A DNA stretch of 64,000 nt from Enoplolaimus lenunculus. Lineage: Eukaryota; Nematoda; Enoplea; Enoplida; Thoracostomopsidae. Where the stretch lies: assembly GCA_030248215.1 (NCBI GenBank), contig JASANG010002773.1:78957-142956 (forward strand), in the 5' to 3' direction. A model generated the notes under the pieces. It was not told the origin of the DNA and searched no databases. It saw nothing but the letters and a program-made list of their open reading frames with translations. Positions 23,901 to 35,900 of this stretch are shown in pieces (within the stretch, counting starts at the first letter, position 1; each line of letters opens with the position of its first letter). Made by a program: the position numbers and the translations under genes.

Positions 23901-26900
23901 AGATGTAACTGAGAAGTAACATTTGGAATTGAGCAAATCGAAAATGTAATTAAGAAAACGGAAAATTTAATTGCGTAAGCCATATATTTCAGTGACCCGA
24001 ATAAGAGGGGGAACTGATATATATTTGGACTCTCCAGAGGTTACCCCTCTGTTATTCGGTTACGCGCAGTTATTTATTTTTAACCAACCCTTTCTTAGTG
24101 CTATATATTCGGTATTGCAACTATCCGTTGAATTACACGTTAATTTGTCTTGCATCAAAACCTTGAGCGACAATGCAAGGTTATACTTAAGAATGTTCTT
24201 TCAAAATTGAGTATGCTTTAAAGTTACAAACCCAACTGTATTTGGTGTGGAGTCATTTACACACTACAATTGGGATAATTGACATTTATGTACTCTAATT
24301 AAGGTTTATGGACTCTATCCGCTTACGGGTTCTTATTAGGGATACAGATTCCTATTGATTGGAACTCAAAATGGGAAGCCCCCTTATTAACCGCGTCTTA
24401 TACGGGTCACTACAGTAAGCAATTCACAAAACCGAAGATGTAATTGCGAAAATCATAACTGATGACGAAAACGAGAAAACCGAATTTGTAAATGAGAAAT
24501 AGGTAACGGAAAATGAATTTCTTAATAGGGTGAAAAATACACAGATTACGGACTTAACACATAAAAAATCAATTGTGTCCCGGTAGTTTACATCAGAACT
24601 GAAAGCATCAGGGTGCATTTAGAGGCCTGCCTTCGGCTTTGACTCCGGTAGAAATTTTGCAAAAGGTTGCGACGAATTTGGTAATGAAATTATTCGAATA
24701 ATTTGCAATTCTTTTATTTTTCAACTTGCGTTTGTTTTTTGAAAAATGTTTTTGTAGTATGAAACTTACTAATTTTTTAACATTTTCGACCCATTAGACA
24801 ATTCAGCATTCTGGGGGGGGGCAAAAAAGTATCAGGAAAAGCAAGTAGGAATTTCACATGGCCTAAAAGCGGAGTTAAAACATTTCTACTGAGCGTAAGT
24901 GTTAGCCCCCGCTTTGATACCTTCGTCAGAATTATCTGGACAATCAGAAACTCCATCCATTACGTTTTCTGCATCGACGCATTTGCTGACTTTGGCACAG
25001 CTGAACATTTTTCGGGCTCCACAGTACGTTTCGCCTTAAATTACCATACAAGTTCATATCAAATGAGAACAAATTTTAAAACGACCACCATTTTTTTAAA
25101 ATATTTTCAATCTTTTCGAGTTGGCTAAAAAAAATTTCAAATTTTTGACAACGGTTCACCAGAAATATAACAGTAAACAAAGCTAAATGAGGACGAGCTT
25201 AGCGATTGAGAAACCCAGTGCAATTTTAGTATTAAATGTTATTACAAAATTTTAGTTTTGATTCCTGTTGGTGCCATTTCCTTGGAGGGACCCTGATCGG
25301 ATTCGCCAGTAAAAAATAGACATACCCGTCTCACATGTAACACCGTCTCCAAAGTAACCCGATTCACAAACACACCGATGCGTATTATCTTCTGCGTTTG
25401 GCTCACAAATAGCGTTTTTATCGCATTTGTTTGGATCATTTTTGCACGAAGCTATAAAATTTTCCATTACCATTTTCAGTTTGATAGAATGATAGAATAC
25501 TGCGAACATTTTGACAACTGGGCTCTTCAAAATTTTCGGTTGCACAAAAGACTTTAATTAAAAACGTGATTCAGTGTTAAAGCTGAGAATTTGTGCTATC
25601 GAAAATGAAGTTGCATTTATTGTGCCTACACAAATCCAATGGTAAGTTTAGACATTTTATACAGTCAGTTACAATTATGAACAAGAGTTGATTGGTGTTA
25701 CAGATCGAATTCACCGCTGGTAACAAACTGTACTTTTTGTGGCCACCGCTTGCTGCATGTTTTAAAACCAATACCATCTAAAAGGATAGAGTAGGTACAC
25801 AGGGCTGTGCGTAGCGACACTCTCCTCGCGTCCTCAGGGTCGAAAAAAATCCGAGTTAGGACCAGGCGATGGAACACACTATTAGGGTTAAAGACTCGAT
25901 TTGATTTAAAACAAACGTTTTTGAGGAGTTAGAGAGTACAAAACATGCGCCTCACTATTCGTTCTCTTTGTTGGCGAATTTTTTCTTACGGTGGCCTTGT
26001 AGCAGATGCTTAGACTCGGCAACAACACTTTTCATCATTACAAAATTAACCTATTTCCAATATTAAGTTCCTGAAGTATAGGTTTCGAAGGTGGATCGGG
26101 CTACTCTGGTACAGCCATGGCAGTATAAAGTTTTTGTTGGCAGAAAAAATAATACACAACGGCGGTTCAAGGAATTTATAACAGGGGGCCGGGGTAGCAA
26201 ATGTTATGAAACGCAAAATTGTAAGGTAGGGACGTTATCATTTTATCACCAAAAAACTTTGTGAGGTAGCAGGGCCGCGGCTGAAATCTTATACGAGCCA
26301 TCCCCCCCCCCGGCGCGAGATAGCGCCCCCTATTACGGTATCAACCAGAAGTACAGCAGCTCATTGTAAACACGGGGCATATACACAGGGTTAATATATA
26401 ATGACAAAAAAACTCGTGATCAAATCAACGGAAAAGCCAAATAAGCATGTATAACGCAATGGTTAATCTGAATTGCTGCCAAGGAAATAAAAAATTCCTA
26501 AATGACGTGGTGGATTAATTTTAGCAGTCTCCCCGCACCGACACCCTCAAGGTTCCACGCTGATATTAATACATGTCACGCAAACGTTGTTTTCAATGAT
26601 ATAGTTTTCAGGGCATCCGCATCCAAAGGAATGCGTAGCTGGATTGTAAGCACATGTTGTAGACTCGAGTGTTGCATCTGTTCCCTGGTCTGGGCAACTG
26701 ATTCGTTGTGCGGTGCAGAAATCTTCAAAAAATGCAAAAACACTGACGTCTAAAATATTATCGTTGATGTCAACAAAACATAGTTGAATCAACAAATAAA
26801 AGTAAACAATTTTATATTGAATATTTGAACAGAAAGTAAATTAGTTTAAAAATTACCTTTCGAATTTCAATTGTTGCGCTCTACTTTACTGTGCCGGACG

Positions 26901-29900
26901 CCGCCGCGAGCCGCCGCCGGCCGCTGGTGCACGCCGGCGCACGGCGCTATGCCTTGCTAATCATATGAACACGATAGTGTTCATATATATGATTCGCGCA
27001 TCTCAAGCGCGTATTTTCAGTTTAGTTCGCATGTTGGTGCTCAAGTGATATCATACCTGTATCGTTTAAATTTTGTACACTGGTATCCTGGTACGTAGGG
27101 AATATTTGTGCCAAAGGATTTTGCAAACCAGTGTGGTCTTCAATAGTTACGGTCAAAAAACTCCTTACAGAAAGTACACGAAATTTTTCATTTTGGTTCA
27201 ACACTTTTTACACGTTAGCTATGTAATTTTACGATTATAACTTTCACCACTTTATACAGCTTACGGTTGGTTTCCCCCAGTCGGTTTCACCCCAACGGTT
27301 GGTTTCACCCCAACGGTTGGTTTTGCCCCAACGGTTGGTTTCACCCCAACGGTTGGTTTTGCCCCAACGGTTGGTTTCATCCCAACGGTTGGTTTCACAC
27401 CAACAGTCGGTTCCACCCCAACGGTTGGTTTTACCCCAACGGTTGGTTTCACCCCAACAGTCGGTTCCACCCCAACGGTTGGTTTCACCCCAACGGCTGG
27501 TTTCACCCCAACGGTTGGTTTTGCCCCAACGGTTGGTTTCACCCCAACAGTCGGTTTCACCCCAACGGTTGGTTTCACCCCAACGGTTGGTTTCACCCCA
27601 ACGGTTGGTTTCACCCCAACGGTTGGTTTCACCCCAACGGTTGGTTTTGCCCCAACGGTTGGTTTCACCCCAACGGTTGGTTTCACCCCAACAGTCGGTT
27701 CCACACCAACGGTTGGTTTTACCCCAACTGGTTTGACACCAACGGTTGGTTTTACTCCAACGGTGGGCTTCACCCCAACGGTTGGTTTCACTCCAACGAT
27801 CGGTTCACCCCAACGATTGGTTTCACCCCAACGGTTGGTTTTGCCCCAACGGTTGGTTTTGCCCCAACGGTTGGTTTCACCCCAACGGTTGGTTTCACCC
27901 CAACAGTCGGTTCCACCCCCAACGGTTGGTTTTACCCCAACGGTTGGTTTCACCCCAACAGTCGGTTCCACCAACGGTTGGTTTCACCCCAACGGTTGGT
28001 TTCACCCCAATGGTTGGTTTCACCCCAACGGTTGGTTTCACCCCAACGGTTGGTTTTGCCCCAACGGTTGGTTTTGCCCCAACGGTTGGTTTTGCCCCAA
28101 CGGTTGGTTTTGCCCCAACGGTTTGTTTTGCACCAACGGTTGGTTTCACCCCAACGGTTGGTTTCACCCCAACGGTTGGTTTCACCCCAACGGTTGGATT
28201 CACCTCAACGGTTGGTTTCACACCAACGGTTGGTTTTACTCCAACGGTGGGCTACACCCCAACGGTTGGTTTCACTCCAACGATCGGTTCACCCCAACGA
28301 TTGGTTTCATCCTAACGGTTGGTTTTACCCAAATGGTTGGTTTCACCCCAACGGTCGTTTTCACCCCAACAGTCGGTTTCACCCCAACGGTTGTTTTCAC
28401 CCCAACAGTCGGTTTCACCCCAACGGTTGGTTTCACCCCAACGGTTGGTTTCACCCCAACGGTTGGTTTTGCCCCAACGGTTGGTTTTGCCCCAACGGTT
28501 GGTTTTGCACCAACGGTTGGTTTCACCCCAACGGTTGGTTTCACCCCAACGGTTGGTTTCACCCCAACGGTTGGATTCACCTCAACGGTTGGTTTCACAC
28601 CAACGGTTGGTTTTGCCCCAACGGTTGGTTTCACCCCAACAGTCGGTTTCACCCCAACGGTTGGTTTCACCCCAACGGTTGGTTTCACCCCAACGGTTGG
28701 TTTCACCCCAACGGTTGGTTTCACCCCAACGGTTGGTTTTGCCCCAACGGTTGGTTTCACCCCAACGGTTGGTTTCACCCCAACAGTCGGTTCCACACCA
28801 ACGGTTGGTTTTACCCCAACTGGTTTGACACCAACGGTTGGTTTTACTCCAACGGTGGGCTTCACCCCAACGGTTGGTTTCACTCCAACGATCGGTTCAC
28901 CCCAACGATTGGTTTCACCCCAACGGTTGGTTTTGCCCCAACGGTTGGTTTTGCCCCAACGGTTGGTTTCACCCCAACGGTTGGTTTCACCCCAACAGTC
29001 GGTTCCACCCCCAACGGTTGGTTTTACCCCAACGGTTGGTTTCACCCCAACAGTCGGTTCCACCAACGGTTGGTTTCACCCCAACGGTTGGTTTCACCCC
29101 AATGGTTGGTTTCACCCCAACGGTTGGTTTCACCCCAACGGTTGGTTTTGCCCCAACGGTTGGTTTTGCCCCAACGGTTGGTTTTGCCCCAACGGTTGGT
29201 TTTGCCCCAACGGTTGGTTTTGCACCAACGGTTGGTTTCACCCCAACGGTTGGTTTCACCCCAACGGTTGGTTTCACCCCAACGGTTGGATTCACCTCAA
29301 CGGTTGGTTTCACACCAACGGTTGGTTTTACTCCAACGGTGGGCTTCACCCCAACGGTTGATTTCACTCCAACGATCGGTTCACCCCAACGATTGGTTTC
29401 ATCCTAACGGTTGGTTTTACCCAAATGGTTGGTTTCACCCCAACGGTCGTTTTCACCCCAACAGTCGGTTTCACCCCAACGGTTGTTTTCACCCCAACAG
29501 TCGGTTTCACCCCAACGGTTGGTTTCACCCCAACGGTTGATTTCACCCCAACGGTTGGTTTTGCCCCAACGGTTGGTTTTGCCCCAACGGTTGGTTTTGC
29601 ACCAACGGTTGGTTTCACCCCAACGGTTGGTTTCACCCCAACGGTTGGTTTCACCCCAACGGTTGGATTCACCTCAACGGTTGGTTTCACACCAACGGTT
29701 GGTTTTACTCCAACGGTGGGCTTCACCCCAACGGTTGGTTTCACTCCAACGGTTGGTTTTGCCCCAACGGTTGGTTTTGCCCCAACGGTTGGTTTTGCAC
29801 CAACGGTTGGTTTCACCCCAACGGTTGGTTTCACCCCAACGGTTGGTTTCACCCCAACGGTTGGTTTCACCCCAACGGTTGGATTCACCTCAACGGTTGG

Positions 29901-32900
29901 TTTCACACCAACGGTTGGTTTTACTCCAACGGTGGGCTTCACCCCAACGGTTGGTTTCACTCCAACGATCGGTTCACCCCAACGATTGGTTTCATCCTAA
30001 CGGTTGGTTTTACCCAAATGGTTGGTTTCACCCCAACGGTCGTTTTCACCCCAACGGTTGGTTTCACCTCAACGGTTGGTTTCACTCCAACGGTTGGTTT
30101 CACCCCAACGATTGGTTTCACCCCAACGATTGGTTTCACCCTAACCATTGGTTTCACCCCAACGGTCGGTTTCAGCCCAACGGTTGATTTCACACAACGG
30201 TTGATTTCACCCTAACGGTTGGTTTCAACCCAACGGTTGGTTTCAGCCCAACGGTTGATTTCACACAACGGTTGATTACACCCCAACGGTTGATTTCACC
30301 CCAACGGTTGATTTCACCCCAACGGTTGGTTTCACCCCAACGGTTGGTTTTACCTCAACGGTTGGTTTCACCCCAACGGTCGATTTCATCCCAACGGTTG
30401 GTTTCACTCCAACGGTTGGTTTCACCGCAACGGTTGGTTTCACCCCAACGGTTGGTTTCACCCCAACGGTTGGTTTTGCCCAACGGTTCGTTTCACCCCA
30501 GGGGATCGTTTCACCCCAGCGGTTAATTTTGCCCCAGAGGTTAGTTTCACCCTAACGGCTGGTTTCACCTCAACGGTCGGTTTCAGCCCAATTGTTGGTT
30601 TCACACAAACGGTTAGCTTCACCGCAACGGACGATGTCACCCCAATGGATTAATGCAGCAGCTTGGTAAAGCGGTTGAAACTAGAAAAAAATGCTCAGCA
30701 CTTGAGCAAAAAGGGATATGTTTCATATTCCTATTAAAAGTATGGTAAACTAGATGAGCACATTCGCTTGATGTAACCTGGAAAAGTATTAAGAAGCAAT
30801 AGCTGCCAAAATCATGTTAATTATTAATTTTTCTGAAACATATTGCGGACAGCAAAATTTCTGTAATATTTTTGTAAGAAACAGATGCTTTTCTTGAATG
30901 CAAAGCGAAATTATTTCTGAAATGTAGACAGATGTAGCTTGGAATCCATGAATAGATATTGAAGTTCTCTACAAAACGTATTGAATTTACCTATGGCTTT
31001 GTATTACGATACTTAATTGAATTTCATAAGAGCATTGTGTGGCGACATAATGGCTGTTAGAGTTTTGATGACCAATTTTGTTAGATACTTTCTTGAACAG
31101 ACGTCACAAAACGAATCGCAATTGATGCTTTAAAAAGGCTCCACTTATAAGTGACTTTTGAGTTTACTCGATTTTTTACCTTAGTGACAAATTATATAAA
31201 TGCGCATTTCCCACCCGAGTTATTTATCTGTTTCACTGCATAGTCACGACTATTGAAGCTCACAAATCGCACCGTATTCTGGCAACATCGATTAACTTGC
31301 AAAATCAAACAGCGGTATACCTCAGCCATGTCTCTGCGACCCTAAGGAATTTCTGAAAATTGCTAACAAGTCCTGTCAAAAACTTCAATGTTAGAAATAG
31401 ATTTGCTGTCCGCAATATGTTTCAGAAAAATTAATAATTAACATGATTTTGGCAGCTATTGCTTCTTAATACTTTTCCAGGTTACATCAAGCGAATGTGC
31501 TGATCTAGTTTACCATACTTTTAATAGGAATATGAAACATATCCCTTTTTCCTCAAGTGCAGAGCATTTTTTTCTAGTAAAAACATAGGTAAAATCTATT
31601 TGGTGGCACGTGCCGGCGTGCGGCAATCTTTAATGAAAAAATTTTCCGGTGCCGCGCTCCGGCACGCAGCACTCGGTGAGTATAGCGCAACCCTAAGAGT
31701 CTGTGAATCAATAAATGCTATTTCACGCAGCATATAACTTTTAAAAACGTTTTTTGACAATGAGTTGTTTTTACAAGCATATAACTACCATGAATAATTT
31801 GAGTATAACAATTTATAGCCAACCGTGGGACGCATTCGCGTGGAGTTCGGGCGTGATTGCAAGACGAATAGGAATTATAAAATTAGCAAATATAGTTTTA
31901 GTTTATTACTCGTCGTAAACGGTGCTAGGATTCTGGTTTTAGAATAGCCACGCTAGTTACTTCAGAAATTATTCTTTTGTTTTTAGTCAATTTTGCCACG
32001 CTGGCATTAAGTAAGTCACAGAAATAAAATTGTGAAATCACTTGAGAGGTATCTGGAACTCTGGTTTCCCTCAGGCTAAGCCCTTGCCGTTGGCGGTGCA
32101 AAACTATAGTCGTAGTCATATACCTTCGTCCGAATTATCAGGACAATCAGTAACACCGTCCATTACATTGCTGTCGTCAATACACAATGACGCAGTGGCA
32201 CACGCGAACTGGTTTCGCTCGTCGCCGCAGTATTCTTTGCCTAATTACAAAACAATCTTCGAGCCAAAGGCTTGATCAGCTCTTAATTTTTTACCGATTA
32301 GCAATCTGGTTTCAATTAAAATTTGGTTCTTAATTAATATTATTATTATTTCTAGATTTTATTTTTAGCACGCAGAATGGAAAAAACAGTGTTCAACTTA
32401 AACTCGATCATGTAGTAACTGCTCGGTAACACTACACAGGCGCCTGTATTTGATCTACCAATTAATGTATGATTTCCGTGTATTTTAAATTTGAAAATTG
32501 TGTTGCAGTTAAATGTGTTCAGTTGTGGGGCTGGGGGATATCGTGAGTTACCGCTTAACAATTCATCAAATTCATAAACTTTCCGTTCGATTGGTGAGAT
32601 GTTTTCAACACCAAAACACGTTTACGCAAAGTAAAATCATACCTGATACACAATGGTTGCCGTCGCCGAAGAAGCCTCCGCTACATTTACAAGTATAATT
32701 TCCATATTTAGGATACGCAAAGCAGTCTGCATTTTGACCGCAGTTGTTCGCTTCATCTTTGGAGCAAGCATCTACAAAAACGTTTGCAAAAGTTTAACCC
32801 CTTCTCACATTGAGTAACCTGTAGGCAACTCAGCGCAGTGTATATACGGTAAATAATATATATCGCACCGTGTTTAACAATTGCAACACGTATACATAGT

Positions 32901-35900
32901 ACTAAATCACCACAAGACGTGAGAGCCCCCTCGGGCTCGAGCGCCAAGCTCCTATAGCTGAGTGGTGATGGTATACGCCTCCCACTCCAGTCACTGGAGT
33001 TCGAATCCTAGCATGAAAGTAGGTCTCAGGGGAAATAGAAAATATTCATGTGAGAAAGGGTTAATTCAACAGTTAAAGCTTAGCTGATAAGGCTGTTTGG
33101 ATTGCGCTATCTATAGTTTTTAATTATTTAATGCAGTCCGTCACCAGCACGGTGCCGTCTGAAACACAACGCTATAACCTAAAAGCATGCGCTTTCTTGT
33201 TGCTTGTAAGATGCAGATTCATTTGATTTTGTTGCAGTAAAATTTGCCTCCGAACCTATGCGTCAAGAAGTCCCTCAAGCTGTATTCATTTCGTATGCTA
33301 ATTTACGATATATCTTTCGTCGTGTTCTCAACTGCGTGGAGCTCCGCACTTTGTTTACTTCTTTCTCACTGTAAGCATGTGAGACATGCTTGTCCGTTAT
33401 GTTCACCTGCAATATAGTGCAGTGTACTGTACGTAAACTAGTTGGCAGCATACGGTCGACACATATAGTCGACCACAAATGCAGTTGGAAAGGAGGGCTG
33501 CGTGGCGCAGTGGTAGAGTATTCGCTTAAGGATCCGTACGCTGAGTTCGATCCCCGCTGCAAAAGCCCGCTTTTCCAGCTGCTTAGTCGAAAGGTCTGAA
33601 GTCCTGGTTCCTACCTAGACTGACACTCACACAAGACAAATCTTTTCTCTCATAAAGCAAATTTTTTTCGTTGGGTTGCCAGGGGGCTGCCGCTCTCTGA
33701 ACAACTCCAGAAGTTTATGGAATACTAAGCAGGATGGAAGGCTATCGCCCTTCAAAGCCCTCATCCTGCTTAGGGTCTCTTAAAGATGCACGGGTTCACC
33801 GGGCGGCAGCTCCTGATTAGAGAGAAAAAGTTCTCCTACCACACTAATCAGTGCAGAGACGTCTAATATACAACATATTAAAACGTTGATAAAAGAAGTG
33901 CATGTAGCTCCTTATGCAAATTACAATAGGTTCTGAAACAAGCGAACTGCGAAAGCTGCGACTCTCAAAATTCACGTAGTGGCAGGATAAAGTGTTAAGT
34001 GAAAGTGAACGCATACATACTAAATTTCAAATCTTGTAACTAACTGATTCAAAAGCTACAATACTTATTATAAAATGATATTGGGTGTTATAGATACAAT
34101 TGAGAATATTATCATGTATGTCAAATTAATTATATACTGCTGGAAAGTCTTATAGTAATACAACATCAAAAACGTAGGCGCAGCCAGGAATTTTGAAAAT
34201 GGGTGAAATGGTTCTTTTGTATAAATATTTGGATAGCGTGAGAGTTTCGTGAATCCTGGATCGATCACAGAACCTACAGCGAATGTTGGTTTGCGTACCG
34301 TAGTGAAAGACACAGATACCATTATTAATTACATAATCGCGTGGACAACCGCATCGAAATTGCAGTGTAGTTGGATCGTACGCACATTGATTTTCGTCAT
34401 TTTCTGTTGTGTCACATTCTATGCGTTTCTTTACGCAAAAATCTATTATAAATAAAACTTAATTTATATAGTAATCATGTTTTGCTATCTTTGATGTCAG
34501 ATAGCTTGCCTAATTTTAACTTGCAATACCACATGCGTGCAAATCAATACCAGTTGCCTATTCAAGACATAGTCTGCATATCAAACTGTTCTTTGAAGTC
34601 AGAGTGTAACCGACGCTAAAAAAATCAGAGCCGCAGGTCAAAACTGTTGCCGGACCGGACACGCAACCCGAGCTGCACATGAAGCGAAATTTGGAAATAA
34701 TTGAAAAAAATTCACTACTTAAATTACCTAAACCTCAAGTTAAAAGTTGTAATGTAACTAAAGGTCAATTTTTTGCTGAAGTTAGAGGTAGACAGACACA
34801 CGGTTGCAATTTGGTTACTGTCGAAATAACGCCAAACCAGTGTTCTTTGACTTCATGGTATGACAGATAACATACGCCATATTCGAAAATGGTTTTAAAT
34901 GGTAACATTTATTCATAGCCGTATGTATGGGGGTGAATGTTTAGTGACATCAAATATTTTGTCCATTGTTTTACTGTTATATTTTTAAACTCCTCTGAAT
35001 AGCATTACTGCATAGCGGCAAGGCAACGGGGAAACTGGCAACAGGGGTGTCTGTACTGTCATTTGACACCCCTAGGAAAATAAGAAGGTATCACTGACAC
35101 TTCTAAAACCCATCTATTGGTACAGTATTGTGTTGGAATTAAAAACATTTAACCAAAAAATGCTTGCTTCTCGTTTGCTTCGATCGCGAGGTTTTTCAAA
35201 CTCCTTTGTGTGTCTTTAAGTCATGTCATGGTTGTTTACCAAAGATACGGTTCCGTACCGGTTTCCTGCCGGATTCAATGGCCCCGTCGTTATTGGGTTA
35301 GCTGCTGTGGTCCTGTTTAACAGTCCTGGAGCAAAATTGTTCCAGCGTGAAATTGTGATGTTGCTAGCGTTTGATAAAAATTAACAAGCGGGCTGCATTT
35401 ACCTTCATCTGAATTATCAGGACAGTTTGCAACACCGTTCATAACACTATTGCTGTCTATACATTTAGCAACTTTTGCGCACGCAAATTGTCCAGAAATA
35501 CTGCAGTATTGTTTTCCTGTTGAAAATCATTAAGAAAAAGTGAACAAAATAAAAACAAGTCAGTCACAGATGATGTATTTGTTCAATAAAACACTTTAGA
35601 TTTCACGCGTGGAAGTTTTTGCAGCAAAAACTTATAGCGGCAAGCTTTGTGGACCATAGACATGTGTGACATCTACCCACGAAATAACGCTTATTTCATG
35701 AATTCTTTGTAAACTGTTGATGATAATAGGTTGTAAAGTGCTCCTAGGACCATGTAAGGCGATAATGTTTTGTACGTTTTGAGTTGAAACCTGTGAACAG
35801 CTCACAATAGATACCCAAGTACACTCTAGTTGAGAATTCTTTCAATCATACTGATATAAACCTATAAAGTCAGTTAGCGATTGCCATGCAATACTGACAC

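Noticed and set aside
27267-29540. A 757-codon plus-strand open frame and other long frames of WFHPNG, SPQRLV or VGVKPT repeats
   Set aside because: They come from an 18-bp tandem repeat without stop codons in most frames on both strands. No frame is favoured and there is no sign of codon-level constraint, so these are satellite by-products, not proteins.
27262-30650. CRISPR array
   Set aside because: Repeats are contiguous 18-bp units without unique spacers, in an animal genome.
33489-33562. Functional tRNA gene
   Set aside because: A and B boxes are present but the stems pair poorly and the sequence continues into a tail shared with another copy at 22556, as expected for a SINE.
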